NCBI GenBank assembly: GCA_009767595.1
Contig: VSDK01011516.1
Location: 5,572-69,571 of the forward strand
DNA from: Symbiodinium kawagutii
Taxonomy: Eukaryota; Sar; Dinophyceae; Suessiales; Symbiodiniaceae
Direction of reading: 5' to 3'
DNA: 64,000 nt
The position numbers and the translations under genes are program-made. Below the pieces are notes generated by a model. That model was given only the letters and a program-made list of their open reading frames with translations, ran no database searches and was not told where the DNA came from. Positions 1 through 11,370 of the stretch are shown here, one piece after another (the stretch's first letter is position 1; each line of letters starts with the position of its first letter).

Positions 1-1170
1 CCCCCCCCAACACTAAATGCAAGCAATTAACTCATCATTTGTTCATTTACAAGCCCAGCCGATTCAATTTGCGAAACAAGTAAAAGCTTATACTCACACA
101 AACTAAAGTCATTGATCATGAACCCCTATAAATATGATCGATTTGAAATTGGTTCTTTTCTCTATGGATTGAATCAAAAACTGTTTGCCAAACCATCCCA
201 TTCTAATAGGCAACATCAGACACAACAGTCAATATAATTCGAAAAATAACATATACGATCATCAAACACAACAGACTTGCAAAAACAACGTCAATCTAAA
301 ATAACCCAGAATTTCTATAATTTCCCTCGATTGGAGGGTTAGCGCTAGGAGCATTTGAAGCTGAAGAGCATTTGATTATTGTTTATTCATATATAGACAC
401 TGACATAGCAAACCTTGTAGATTTACACCCATCAACTTGCCCAAAGCTTAGCAGCATTTGCTGGCACAGCAAACCCTGTACATTTACTGACACAGCGAAG
501 CTTTAATCATCATGCCCAAAGTGAGCCTTAAGTTTATGCAGCATGTAGCATGTGAATGGGAAAACTTGAAATTTCAAAAAACACTGGGCTATCATCATCA
601 GAAATGCCAGCACATGTACATGTAAATGTATGCCAACAATACAGGTCAAAAAACTCTGCAAGCTTTTCTAATATTAATATAATTGGTTTAAAACAAAAGC
701 AACGGTATTTCAATTTGCAGTACCAGGGGTAATTAAAATATAAATGTATAAGAACCATTTGCACTAGTAATATTCAAACATCTACAAGCACAAGACTAAC
801 ATTTTAGCGTTACAGCCACCCATTGACATTGAAAGCACAAACCAATCATGAAAGCAGCAAACAATGCACCAAAAGACTTCCTTTAGTTGTTGCCACAATC
901 TGTGGTAAAATTTAATTCAAATTCTAGCCTTCTATCTTTGCAGTAGTAAAAACAACGATTGCAGTTGTTGTAATAAACATGGCCTTTTTGTAGCAAAAAT
1001 TTAATGCATGATAATTATTTAATACTTTCTCTGAGGAAATCAAAAACATACAGGTAGTAGTCTGCAATAATCTCTTGTAGCAGTGGTAGAAAAAAACGAA
1101 ATGTTCATAACCAAAGTCCAATGTAAGAGGGAAAGCAAATTTATTAGGTAGCACAAGTACTGAATAAAAT
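1..1170. other. AT-rich non-coding stretch
   Basis: AT-rich, with no GC-rich exon-like island and no open frame showing protein-like composition. Short ORFs here have no codon bias and I see no recognisable motif. Probably intron or intergenic DNA. Confidence 0.5.
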
Positions 1171-1420
1171 TGGTAATAGTAGTAATAGCAATGTTTTTAA
1201 AAGTCATAGAAATAGTAATGAAAATAATTCCATTAGTACAACAAATAGTAGTAGTAGTAATAGTAGTAGTAGCAGAAACAACAATCATAACATAGTAGTA
1301 GTAATACTAGTGTACTAGTAGTAGTGGTAGTAGTAGTAGTAGTGGTAGTAATAGTTGTATTCACCATAGTAATAGTAAGTAATAGTAATTTAATAGTTAT
1401 TAGTAATAGTAATAGGAGTA

Positions 1421-1489
<69 letters not shown>

Positions 1490-1723
1490 ATAGTAGTAGT
1501 AGTAGCAGTAGTAATGGTAGTACTAGTAATAGTAGTAGTACTAGTAATAGTAGTAGTAATTAGTAGTAGTAGTAGTAGTAGTAGTAATAATAAGAGTGGT
1601 GGTAGTAAAAATAATAATAGTAGTAAGTTGTATTCATCATAGTAGTAATAGTAGTAGTAGTAGTAGTAATAGTACTAGTAGTAGTAATAGTAATTATAGT
1701 AGTAGTAAGTAATAGTAGTAGTC

Positions 1724-1817
<94 letters not shown>

Positions 1818-1829
1818 ATAGTAATAAAA
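1171..1829. repeat. (AGT)n compound microsatellite, about 650 bp
   Basis: Almost uninterrupted AGT/TAG trinucleotides with scattered AAT, GGT and ACT variants. The purest runs are about 1425-1488 and 1727-1816. The repeat reads as poly-Ser on the plus strand and poly-Tyr on the minus strand; both are consequences of the repeat and not genes. Confidence 0.95.
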
Positions 1830-2101
1830 GCAATAAAAGGGGCTAACCTCTAAGAGGTTCTTAGAACCTCTTTTAGGGGGGTTGACAGAAATGGTGACCC
1901 CCAATTTTTTTTCCTGATTATTTGTGCTTTCAGCAACATGCTCAACTTTCCTGAAAGAACACTAGAAAGCATGAACAAAAAAAACTGCAAAATCCAACCA
2001 CCGGGCAAGTTTTGACAATGTGCCGCATGTCCAAAAAAGGTTTGAAGGTGGCTGACTGAAAAATCATCATCCAGAAATCCATAGATACTTTTCAAACAGG
2101 C

Positions 2102-2179
2102 AGAGCAACTATGCCGAATCTATCAGGTCTTGTGGCTATCAGAGCAACTATGCCTAATCTATCAGGTCTTGTGGCTATC
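2102..2179. repeat. 39-bp direct tandem duplication
   Basis: Two adjacent 39-bp copies (2102-2140 and 2141-2179), each beginning AGAGCAACTATGCC, differing at one base or so. It lies just left of the exon-like island at 2.2-2.4 kb, on its downstream side for a minus-strand gene. Confidence 0.9.
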
Positions 2180-2214
2180 CGGGCTATCCAAAAAAAACTT
2201 CGACCACAAGCATT

Positions 2215-2328
2215 CTAGGCCACCGCCCTGGAGCCAACTGGACCCCTTCTGAACGCCGCCGAGGCACTGAAGGCCTCCTGCAGCGTGGGCGCCACGCCAC
2301 GCAGCCGCACTTCTGCTTCGAAGTGGTC
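2215..2328 (-). CDS. Candidate 3' exon, unknown protein
   Basis: GC-rich island open on the minus strand. An acceptor GGCCAG precedes codon GAC at 2328 and the frame runs 37 codons to a TAG at 2215-2217. The first residues read DHFEAEVRLRGVAPTLQEAF. This is loosely reminiscent of the archease N-terminus (DH-A-D-V-L-TL-EEAF pattern), but with one residue too many, so I do not name it. The frame also continues open upstream of the acceptor, so the exon could be longer. The other strand is partly open too; minus is chosen because every well-supported neighbour is minus. Confidence 0.4.
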   Translation of the reverse strand, partial: DHFEAEVRLRGVAPTLQEAFSASAAFRRGPVGSRAVA

Positions 2329-3129
2329 CTGGCCGCGGCATGGCCACATGGGATACGAGGAGATGCTCCCCATGACATGGGGCACTGGGGGGATGTGCCC
2401 AGGCAGTGGCTGAAGTGCTTGGCATGGTGCTGTTGTGAAGTGGCTAATGCCACAGGAACAGCTGGCAATATTAGTTTTTACAGCGTTTCGTACTGGTGGT
2501 AACTGTTCGTGGTGGATAATGGTACGTGATGGTTGGTCGATAGTCACCATCGAACATAATTATGATAAAGCAGCTGCCAGCTGTAACGAGGATGTTCCGA
2601 CTAGGGCCCAGAGACATACGTGGTCCTGCATGAATGGTTCCTCCAAAAAAACAATCCAAACAAAGTCTGGGCGACAGCAATCAGTATGGCTTCCTGAATA
2701 TGGCTGATGATATCCCGTAGTCTTAATCATTGGGCAATTCTGCAGTAGGGATACTCCCAAATTATCCAATAGTACTCGTGTTAATAATAAGCCATCCATA
2801 GTTTTGGGGGTCCAATCGCTTAAGAAACATCCAAAAAATCAACCTCTCTTGATCAACGTGATCCAAATTCTTCGACCAGGACCCAAATGAAAATATGAGC
2901 ACGTAATTCATGTTTGTATACTCATCTTCGCATGGAAGCTACGGTCAATCTTGCGCGGAAAAAAACGAAGTTGAACAGTTTGAGAGTCACTTCTCATTCT
3001 AAGGGTGTGGTTCATGTTTCATCTCTGAGGATCCGTCCAATCTACTACAAGTAGTTCATCCAAGACTGATTTTGACGGAATCCCTTTATTCAGTAGCCCA
3101 GCAGTCATGAAATAAATCAGTGGGGGAAC

Positions 3130-3231
3130 TCAGTGCCGCGCGGCGCACGCTGTGGGGAAGGCCAAAAGCTCACCCAACAGGAAACTCATCACCGCCAGTT
3201 GCACAGCCCCAGCCATGAGCAGGAAAAGCAT
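3130..3231 (-). CDS. Candidate last exon of UGT-like gene: membrane segment
   Basis: Acceptor TGGTAG at 3234-3232 is followed by an open frame starting ATG CTT TTC CTG CTC and ending at a TGA at 3130-3132. The 33 residues (MLFLLMAGAVQLAVMSFLLG, then ELLAFP and a short tail) form a clear hydrophobic helix. UDP-glycosyltransferases of the ER often end in one membrane helix, so this suits a terminal exon. Against it, the phase does not match the exon at 3350-3515. The phase that does match reads DAFPAHGWGCATGGDEFPVG and uses a GTGAGC donor near 3172. The two readings cannot be separated by eye. Confidence 0.4.
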   Translation of the reverse strand: MLFLLMAGAVQLAVMSFLLGELLAFPTACAARH

Positions 3232-3349
3232 CTACCAGGCCTCAAAAAAGGAGGTTTTGAGCCTCCAAAATATAGGTTCTAACCCGGAACTATGATACTT
3301 TTGGATGGTTTTGAATGGTTTTGGAGGCAAATGGTAGGGATGATGGGAC

Positions 3350-3515
3350 CTGTTTCTGCTTGTTTCTTGCCCTCAGATCTCCAAGGGATCCACCACTGTC
3401 CCGTGGCCCACTCCGCCTCTAGTGCTCGGTGGCCATCCTCATCTGTGTCACCTGAGACACGCAGCCGTTGTGAGTCGTAGCTACGGGGCACCCAGCCATC
3501 TCCAAGTACCGCCCT
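3350..3515 (-). CDS. Exon of UGT-like gene, C-terminal region
   Basis: Open minus frame of 55 codons plus one base. It begins after TTTCAG and ends at donor ACAG|GTCCC. It starts in phase 0, as left by the exon at 4414-4553. The translation includes GDGWVPRSYDSQRLRVSGD and ALEAEWATGQWWIPW, a composition typical of real protein. Position suggests the C-terminal part of the glycosyltransferase, but no family motif is visible in this exon alone. Confidence 0.5.
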
Positions 3516-4126
3516 CTGAAAGGAACGATTTTTATGGGGAAACCAGTGGCAAGCACCCAATTTTATAGGGAAGCCAGCGGCCTTTTGAGGGACAGCATGG
3601 ACATTGCCCGAAAGAGGTGGCTCAGAAATGACATCAAATGGCGCACCAGAAATGTGTGATGAATTTATCTTAGGACTCATGGGAACCTTTGGAGAAATCA
3701 ATAGGTTCGAGCCCCGAAAGGCTGGCACCTGCAAACCATCCAAGAAATGCCGGTGTCAGTAGCTTGAAGCTGCTGTTGAACCTAGGTCCCCAGAGATGAA
3801 ATGGGATGAATACAGCAATGGGCCACGATTTGGTTGCTAAAAATACCGTGGACATTGTGTTAAGCACCGCAGATACCAAATGCAATATCCAGAAGCAATA
3901 CGCGGCAACTAAATGAAATTAATGCTTAAGCTTTCATGTTGATCTGCCATTGCCAGCTCAGATTACCGAAGTATAGTGTGATGTGTCCAACCGGTGTGGA
4001 ACCTTGTAATGAATAGTGAACCCCCCAAAGTGTGGACAACTTACTGGCAAAATGCTGAGTCCAGGGTCCTCCAATCAGAAGTGAATTATGATGCTATTGA
4101 TTGTCATGATAGCTGATACGAGTGAC

Positions 4127-4185
<59 letters not shown>
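4127..4185. repeat. (GAT)n microsatellite
   Basis: About 19 GAT units in a row inside an intron of the glycosyltransferase-like gene, 229 bp downstream (minus sense) of the donor at 4413. Confidence 0.97.
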
Positions 4186-4188
<3 letters not shown>

Positions 4189-4413
4189 TTACTATGACAA
4201 TTATGGGGAATAATTAATGATGATTCATTGTTGATTCGGTCAGGAGTGATAACCGGTGCTTGATGACGCGTCATGATAACAACAAGTGATGCCATAATCA
4301 AAATGATGGTGATGATGATTGACAATCTATCGTGACTGATGAACATTCCTTAGTTACACCATGGATGTTGTTGACATGTGAGGACGTGTACCCCTGGTGA
4401 TGATCAAACTGAC

Positions 4414-4553
4414 CTTCATGACCCTTCGCATGGCTTTGGCCCATTTCTCCACGAGACAACGATGCCGTTGCGGCGCCACGGCGCCTGAGCTGCTGAGTTC
4501 CGTGAAGATCTCCACGAGTTTCTTGGTCTCGATGAAGCTTCCCGTGGCTCCGC
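4414..4553 (-). CDS. Exon of UGT-like gene, C-terminal helix region
   Basis: Acceptor ACCAAG|GC and donor ATGAAG|GTCAGT enclose 140 bp starting in phase 1 and ending in phase 0. The translation runs GATGSFIETKKLVEIFTEL and later LVEKWAKAMRRVMK. In GT1-type glycosyltransferases the equivalent region reads roughly 'G-G-x-x-L, then T-x-E-x-L-x-x-A, then a basic helix with R-x-x-A'. The match is in pattern, not diagnostic. Codon third positions are strongly G/C. Confidence 0.6.
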
Positions 4554-4717
4554 CTTGGTGAAGGGACTGATGCCCACGGATGACCACGGCTGATGGCCCA
4601 GGGGTTCGACATGATCTGCAAGGCAAATCCGTACCCCTGGCTGGATGAGATTCTCACTAGGATCAACTGGCAAGGTTCATCACTGAGAAAAGATCTTAAT
4701 GGAGCTTGCATACATGG

Positions 4718-4824
4718 TGGTTTCTTGAAATAGGGGACCCTCAAAAAGATTGGTTTACTACTTGAAGTGGTTTCATAATGTTTCATAAGGGATGATTTGG
4801 GAGGTCCCCTGTTTGAGAGCTCCC
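4718..4824. repeat. Palindromic dispersed element, copy 1
   Basis: Imperfect inverted repeat about 107 bp long. The left arm begins GGTTTCTTGAAATAGGGGAC and the right arm ends GTCCCCTGTTTGAGAGCTCC. It shares these arms with the elements near 22.98, 26.30, 27.68, 36.05 and 47.36 kb, and lies in an intron of the UGT-like gene. Confidence 0.75.
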
Positions 4825-4888
4825 GCATTGTCAATGTTTAGCATGTTCAATCATGTTCACCACAGGTTGGCTCACACCTATTATTGGC

Positions 4889-4950
4889 GCAGCGGCATGT
4901 GTAGTTTGACGGAGGGAGATCGTCCGAGGATACTCCCCAGTATGGCGTGG
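4889..4950 (-). CDS. Exon of UGT-like gene, donor-binding motif region
   Basis: Open minus frame, phase 2 in and phase 1 out if the GC donor at 4888-4887 is used, which would then join in phase to the exon at 4414-4553. The translation reads HAILGSILGRSPSVKL then HMPLR. It lines up with the PSPG-box half of UGTs, 'THGG-xx-SILE-xx-x-GVP-xx-x-MPL-xx-DQ', with H, GSIL and MPL kept and several usual residues (the second G, the DQ) missing or in an unseen exon. Confidence 0.45.
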
Positions 4951-5045
4951 CTAGCATCCCAAACAGAATACATGTTCGTTTCGGACATTTACTGACCAAA
5001 TTTAGGTCAGATGAACTGACCCAAATGAATGCCCATAGCCCAAAC

Positions 5046-5068
5046 TCGACCTGAAACCGAACAACCTC
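5046..5068 (-). CDS. Possible 23-bp microexon of UGT-like gene
   Basis: Between acceptor CTCAAG and a GT at 5045 lie 23 bases reading EVVRFQV plus two bases. Joined after the exon ending WAPQL this gives WAPQLEVV, the usual UGT wording at this point (W-x-PQ-xEVL), and the phase then fits the exon at 4950. The join needs the G-ambiguous boundary seen elsewhere in this window. Very short, so weak. Confidence 0.3.
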
Positions 5069-5158
5069 CTTGAGATCAACCGTCTGGGCACCCCACTAAG
5101 CCCCTTGCCATTGGTTCACCATTGCGTTGGTTCACCTCCGCAAGCCCCAACCGGATAC

Positions 5159-5319
5159 CCAGCTGGGGGGCCCAACCGAGAACGACTTGCGGTGGAAGCC
5201 CAGCATCCGTGAGCCAAGACTGGGACTCCTCGGACGTCCAATACCTGCAGTGGACCAAGGCTACGGGATGGCTGGCGCTGGTGCTGCCAAGCGACTGAAG
5301 GCACTCAGCCAATCTGAGC
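5159..5319 (-). CDS. Exon of UGT-like gene with W-x-PQ motif
   Basis: Acceptor GGCTTAG|G and donor CTGG|GTATCC bound 161 bp, phase 2 in and phase 1 out. The translation contains LRLAECLQSLGS, HPVALVHCRYW and ends LPPQVVLGWAPQLG. In GT1 glycosyltransferases the start of the sugar-nucleotide site has the form 'LP-x-NV-x-x-x-W-x-PQ-x-x-xL', which this ending matches well. With the N-terminal exon at 6.4 kb this is the main reason for the family call. Third positions are G/C-rich, supporting coding. Confidence 0.6.
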
Positions 5320-6350
5320 CTAAGCCTTTAGTTGACCACAGGCAATCACCTGTAGATCTATGTGGTTTGGGCTTACCGAGCTATGATTATCTCTAGTTTC
5401 GGTGCGTCGCCTGCCCCCTGCAGAGTCACTAGTCCCTCCATGCAAGTCCTTTTATTGACATTCGTGGTATCCAGCCTTCACACCAGCGTCACTGCACCAG
5501 GAGTTCCAGGATGTTCCAGCGGTCGCATGGGTTACATCAAATTGTTCAACTATATACATAGTTCCATCCTGAAGAAACATGTCCTTAATCATCATGAACC
5601 ATGATTGCACGAATTATTGTCGGGTATTCCCCCGGGTATCATCATTGTGAACCATTGTTAACTATTCTTAAGATCTTAAGCATGTTCTTTGAAATGCACG
5701 TGAAACAATTCTTCAACATGATCCTTTCACCAAGTTCTTGGACGACTTATGACTTGGGCGGGCCACCTTTCAGAAAGAAATGCATGAATCACATGGCAGC
5801 CTTCAGAAGAGCCCTAGGCCTTGTAATCAATGGCATCGTCATAGTCATAGTAAAGTCACCATATTACAGAATCACTGCAGGTCGATTTGGAAATGGTGGA
5901 TTTGTCATCGCACCTGATGAACTTACCATCTGAGAATGGGGGAGTCACAATTCTCTGGTTGGATAAACCTGGAAGCGTCACCAGAAATTGATTCAGGGAT
6001 CCAGTTGGTTGATGGTCTGAAGCAAGAGGTTCACGCCGCTCAAACTCTGATTGGAGAGGTGATGAATGTTGACCAATGCTGCTGAATTGTGATGAATGGT
6101 GATGAAAGGTGATAAATGCTCATGAATGTTGATGAATGTTGCTGAATGATGATTTGGTAATGATTAATTGATGGCTATGTGATGATGAGATGAAGATTCG
6201 GTGATTTTTGATATGATTCTTTTGATTTTGAAATATGTTTTCAGATTTTCAAAATCTTGGGCACCCAGTCATCAACTGGCACCACCAGCTAAGGTCAAGA
6301 GGCTCCACCTTTTCCACCACCGGCTCCTTCATCAGAACCCCTGGTGTCAC

Positions 6351-6443
6351 TAGCGCTTCTGCCAGTGGCAGCGACCAGTTGAAGTGCCCCCGGTCCGCGG
6401 CCAACACGAAAACGGCCACATGGCTCGAAGCTATGTCAGCCAT
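6351..6443 (-). CDS. N-terminal exon of UGT-like glycosyltransferase
   Basis: From ATG at 6443 the minus frame reads MADIASSHVAVFVLAADRGH then FNWSLPLAEAL, ending at donor CTA|GTGACA. A hydrophobic beta strand followed by GHFN-x-x-LPLA-x-AL is the classic opening of GT1/MGT-type glycosyltransferases, which move a sugar from a UDP donor to a small acceptor ('GH-x-x-P-x-LPLA-x-AL'). The usual proline after N is W here. The codon may be internal: an AG two bases before the ATG could be an acceptor joining a signal-peptide exon (see 7037-7162). Middle exons, expected between 5.4 and 6.3 kb, were not found. Confidence 0.55.
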
Positions 6444-6974
6444 GCTACAGAAAGTGGGTCTGAACCTGTGGGACCCCGGATGTTCCATGTATGGTGGGGG
6501 TTAGTTATTACCATGCAGAAATGCCGCCTCACTGATAGCTGCAGGTAAAAAAAATATTGGTTTTCAAGGGAAGAGCTGGCCCTTACATTCTTGTAGTGAT
6601 TTTTTTTCCATCGCCATCAGGTTGTTGTAATGTTTATGTGTACATGTTGGTAAATCTTGGTGAAATAAATGCCATACATGGAGTATCTGGGTAAGGACAT
6701 CACAGCTACGATGCGAAGATCAATGGCAAATTTGTTGAAGAGATACAGCATGGTACGACATGACATCCGGATGAGATTATATAACTGCTCTGCAGGCACG
6801 AATCACCGGTTCAGAGCAAAGCAGCTGCACAATTGAACAAAAGGCTGAGCCAGATGATGCAAATCACAGCAGAGTGGTACCCCCATAGCTATAACTTGAT
6901 TCACAAGCCAATCACTGTCAGTAATCATTTGCAAGAGTTCATGGCCTAATCTCATTAAATATCTGCATCTACCA

Positions 6975-7005
6975 TTGGCCTGGTATGGCCTGGTATGGCC
7001 TGGTA
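6975..7005. repeat. 10-bp tandem repeat, 3 copies
   Basis: Three copies of TGGTATGGCC in a row, next to the exon-like island at 7.04-7.16 kb. Confidence 0.85.
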
Positions 7006-7036
7006 GTATCTGGGGTACTTCTCCCAGTGAACTCAC

Positions 7037-7162
7037 CACCACAGCCCCGGGTCTCCAGCTGGGACCCCCTGCGTTTCCGGAGCTTGCGCTGCTGCAAGAC
7101 GCCCTCGAGGTCGTAGAAGCTGCGCAAGCGACCCATGTGAAGATGGCGGCAACTGTGCTCAA
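7037..7162 (-). CDS. Candidate signal-peptide exon
   Basis: Minus frame from ATG at 7162: MSTVAAIFTWVACAAS, then a Ser/Ala/Gly-rich stretch, 42 codons to a strong donor GTG|GTGAGT. The start looks like a signal peptide and would suit a 5' exon of the UGT-like gene, whose family often enters the ER. The plus strand is also open here with a fair acceptor and a GTGAGG donor; minus is preferred only because the neighbouring exons are minus. Confidence 0.35.
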
Positions 7163-7548
7163 CAGCAGTGGTTCAGCACTGGGTGAGGAAGTTATTATAA
7201 TGGTTATTATTAATCAATGGTTTTAATAATGTTGAAAGAACGGCTATTTGGTTGTTACTGTTGATATTAGTGATATTGTGGTTGTTGTAATGTTGTTAAG
7301 TTATGTTAATAATGGTTGGAATGGTTGTCAACCAATGGTTGCTGAACGGTCAATGATAAATCAATGGCTAGTGGTTAATCAATGGCTGATTAATTTTGGC
7401 AACACACAAGGGAAGATAATCAACGGTGAAGAATGGTTGTTATGGTGATTGATAAGGATTTTAAATCGTGACTAATGGTTAACAATGGTGCTGGTCTTTT
7501 TTTTACAGTTGTTAACTAGGCAGTGGTATGGATATCACTATCAATGAT

Positions 7549-7572
7549 TCTCTCTCTCTCTCTCTCTCTCTC
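7549..7572. repeat. (TC)n microsatellite
   Basis: Twelve TC units. Similar short TC runs occur at 19.85, 50.54 and 55.26 kb. Confidence 0.95.
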
Positions 7573-8579
7573 GGTCATGGTTGAGTATTAGGATTTTGTT
7601 TGTAATCGTAGTTACAGAAATAACATCGATTTGAACGATTCATACACAATGGTACTTATCACTGTTTAAACAATCGCAAGGAATCAAAGATTCATGGCAG
7701 CTCCATAACAAAACGCCCACAGCTTTACCTCAAACCAAGGGTGATTGGTCCCAAATTGATGGTTCACCAAGATTGGCCATCTCTTTTGTTAACCATCTGT
7801 TAGCCAAGTCAATTAACCGACCAGTTGTTACAGTTGATGCCATGGTGATTGGTTCCAAGTTGATGGTGACTTATTTATTGACCACTTGCTAACCATCTCT
7901 TTCGTTAAACCGAGGCTTGGTCGACCGGTCGCGTTGCAGGATGAACACTGAGGCCATCTCCGCGTCTGCAGCTGGCATCATTCACCCTAATGCGTACCCA
8001 CGTTTGATGTAAACAACACAAGGTCCAACTTGGGTGGCACATACATATCAGTCATCATTAATCGTTGCTGGCCAAAAACAGCACATCATGAAGTCTTATA
8101 ATGAACCACCAGCAGTTCAACAAGCCACCAGCAGTTTCACCAGCTCAACAGCGCTGGGCCTCTGGTACTCCTGGTCCGTCATCTGCTCCTACAGCCAGCG
8201 TTGGCAATGCAAAAAAGTGATGACTCAGGCTTCAGTTGGGGGGGCTGATAACAGCAGCTGACCAACCGCCATAAGGCATATCACCGCAGGGTTCCAAAAC
8301 TTCTCGTATATTGTGAACTGTCACTTGATAGTGGCTCCGCGGTGTACGACTGTTTAATGTTTCTATTGGCACCCAAACCAGCATTTTAAGGGATACGACT
8401 CATATACTTGGGATTGTTACAACCTTCTTTTTTATCCGTTTTGGTGACAAGGGTTGCTGATGAATTGGTTTGTCTCATGATGTGCGCAGCAAATCAACCA
8501 TATGGTTGGAAGAAACAGAAGCCATTGGTGAGAAACGAATAATCACAACTTTGTCCGTCGCCTCATTGCCTCTCTAGTC

Positions 8580-8652
8580 AGGCGCAGTGTGCTCCAAAAT
8601 GGCGTCGTCAATGAACAGTGGGAGACCTTCCATTGCGTTGATTGGACACAAC
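8580..8652 (-). CDS. Candidate exon, unknown protein, GA donor
   Basis: Acceptor TTCTCTAG|G opens a 73-bp frame (phase 2 in, phase 0 out) reading LCPINAMEGLPLFIDDAILE then HTAP, followed directly by GACTAG, which would be a GA donor or else stops after one more codon. The residue composition looks real. The phase does not match the exon at 8911-8997, so an intermediate exon or a different gene is implied. Confidence 0.45.
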
Positions 8653-8910
8653 CTAGAGAAAAACATATTTTGCCAGCGCATCTTGAGGTTTGATGAGGAT
8701 GTTCAACCAAGAAAGATTTCTCATCCAACAAGGTCTCAAAACTTAAAACCCCTCATCATAACCTGAAAATCCAGCACAACCAAACACCTACAATCTACAA
8801 ACAGGAAAGTATAACAGGATCAGTGCGGGGGGCTCTAAAAGAGTCAATTCAGTGGCACACCATCTGGCATCACGGGATCCCAACTGCCAATTGACCATTT
8901 GGCACGGCAC

Positions 8911-8997
8911 CTGAAGTTCGTCATTGCCCAGAACCTCCGAGAAGCGATAGACCATGCCCTGAACCAACACGTCAGGATCTTCTCCTTCGTCTTCTGC
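8911..8997 (-). CDS. Candidate exon, unknown protein, acidic start
   Basis: Acceptor CTGCAG|G and donor CTTCAG|GTGCCG enclose exactly 29 codons in phase 0: AEDEGEDPDVLVQGMVYRFS then EVLGNDELQ. An acidic linker runs into an amphipathic segment. No family recognised. Both splice sites are good, so I trust the exon more than any function. Confidence 0.55.
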
Positions 8998-10191
8998 CTG
9001 CAGCAGTGTGGCATGGACGGCTTATCTGCTCGGGTTGGAAGAAACCCTGCACAGTTTCAACGCCAGGGCCAGCGGGTGATCTCATAGGGAACGATGGAAA
9101 ACATCCGGCGTTTTTGGTTCCAACAATGCTTGGCATCAACTCAACACCCGTGGGGCATGGTGTACAGTCTCCTTACGTCTTGGTAGAAGTAAGCCCTTTT
9201 GATGGAATGATGACCGCTGCCCCTATTTCTCGACTCCTGTAGCTCGATAGCTTAAGGATTATCAACTACTGACACAGGCGCCCTGGTCGTGGCATTGCTG
9301 CATTGAAGGCATCTGCAATGTCATCAGGTCGGTGGTACGAAGATATATCCGTGATGGTTTTTATCATTACCATCATTCTATTGGAAGAACCAGGTTCTTC
9401 CCCAAGAACCTACAAATTTATGGGTTCTAGGTTCTCTAGGTATTGAAACATTAGCAAATAAACACTCAATTCTCAGATCAAACAATGGGAGGAAGCATTG
9501 GAGCAGCATGGAACTTGTATTCTGCATATTCCATATCTCGAACTTCGAAGACAATTGAAGCTCATTGCAAGACACAAGCCTTGTTGGAAAACGATGGCAA
9601 ACTTGACCACACATTTAAAAACCAATCAACATATGAAATGCCGAAATCGTACTTGAAGATTGATTTGGTCCACGGGGTGCCCAGCAGGGACTACGAGATT
9701 CAATACCTTGGTACACCATACCCGAAAGTGCACACCTCAATGGCGGACTGCATGAATTGTATTCATTTGTTACAACTCAACCAGCAACAGTGCCCACAAT
9801 AAGCCACCATTTTACAGTCAAATCAGCTGGTCAAAAATGGTAGCAATGCCACCAAATACCTATGGAATGAACCGGCTCTAAACCTGCGCCTGCGGCCGGC
9901 AAGGCATCCATAGCCATGCCGCTGATCAACCAACGGCAGCCTAACCCCAACAGGCTGACAAGCAACAGATCCCTCGGATAGCCTGGTTCATAGCGAACAA
10001 AAAAACCTATGTACTTGTATTGATGTTGTCTGTTGCTGCTGCACCTTTTGGTTGACCATTGGCACCCATTTTTGGGCATCATCTTCATAGGCACACCGAA
10101 TCCATAGTTTGGAGGGTGAAAATGCATTTGTTTCGGATTTTTTGGGGCCCATGAGAATTGATTTAGTGGCTTGGTTCCGAGTCTCCCCAAC

Positions 10192-10286
10192 CTCCAAAGC
10201 TCTGGCTGCTCCACATGCCTCCTGATCCTGCTGTTCCACGTCAGTCTGTGCCATGGGGGCCGGTTGCGGTTGGGCCGCCGCGTCTC
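10192..10286 (-). CDS. Candidate exon, unknown protein, Gln/Ala-rich
   Basis: Acceptor CTGCGCAG|GA and donor TTGGAG|GTTGGG bound 95 bp (phase 1 in, phase 0 out). It reads GDAAAQPQPAPMAQTDVEQQ then DQEACGAARALE. Low-complexity, probably a linker or disordered region. The frame stays open beyond the donor down to 9988, but there it turns AT-rich. Confidence 0.5.
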
Positions 10287-11370
10287 CTGCGCAGAATGGA
10301 AGCCTTCAGTGACACAAAACATTAAGTTAGCGTAGTTTCTACTGGGCAAGGGGTGTGTTAGCGTTTCAACTCCCATGATGTCAAGTCGTTCGAAAAAGAA
10401 CAACATAGAACAACTGTTGAGTGGCTCACCCACTTGTTGAGTGGTATCCGTTGTTCTTTTAACTTAGCATGCACTCAAAAGACCGAACAACTCACAAGCA
10501 AGTTAACACAAAGACCCCATAACAAAATCCAAAAAACAAAACGTCAAAGTCAAAAATGGGAGCCATCACACAACATCAACGTTTGGCATGGCATCAGCTG
10601 GGGTGACAACCACTGCTGACCAACAGCTGGGCTGCGAGCCTGTGTGCCCTGTTTGCCCTGGTTCGAGGCCAAGCTTTCTTTTGGCCTGGGCACAAGCTTA
10701 AGCTTTCGCATAGGTATGTGTGGGTCATGTGTTGGCATTCTTGGAAGGGTGGTGTTCCCCCAAAAACCGCTGAGCTGTTGAACATAACTTGGGCAAGTGT
10801 GAGTTCGTTCTGTCAGAATATAGCTGCAGTTAAATGGCTTGTTAACCAACTTCTACCTTGGGGTACCGCTGACATCTGAGCGGCTACAACAATCCTATCA
10901 ACGAGCAGTAGGATACAAGTTGAAGCACATGTTGATGGAAATTAGTACTGCCCCAGTCAGGTCGATAAGAATGCTATAACAAATATTGTCCTGCCGAGGC
11001 CAATAGCCAAGCCTAACACGCATATTGAAAAATATTCACCAACATGCAACAAAATCGTTGCAAACAGTAAAAACTCGTTCGTACGGTTGAGATTACTATG
11101 ATTGAGGGAGATGGTCATTGGGCGGGCGAAAACATATCAAGGGAAAGCGGCGATGAATCACAAAGTGGGAATCGAAAAACTCTTGCTGATGGACACGCCG
11201 AGCAACAGTTTTGGGTTTCAAGTTGTTGCCAAGGCTTGCACAAAATACCGGCTATAGCTATGGATATAGCTCATATTTGGCAATCATATGTTGGGCATCG
11301 GGTAGCTGATGCCATTGGTTTCAGCTTCGCGGTCCGCCATGCCATCCTTGGAATCCCTGGCTTCACCCAC

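Noticed and set aside
1324..1904. Poly-Ser and poly-Tyr ORFs
   Set aside because: Translations of the AGT microsatellite.
3690..3730. tRNA-like B box GGTTCGAGCCC
   Set aside because: No A box at the right distance and no cloverleaf can be drawn.
4104..4346. His-rich ORF
   Set aside because: Translation of the (GAT)n tract in an intron; the same applies to the Asp, Met, Ile and His ORFs at 11.3-11.6, 58.6 and 59.2-59.4 kb.
9831..10433. 200-residue minus ORF
   Set aside because: Mostly AT-rich and lacking codon bias; only the GC-rich part at 10192-10286 looks coding, and in another frame.
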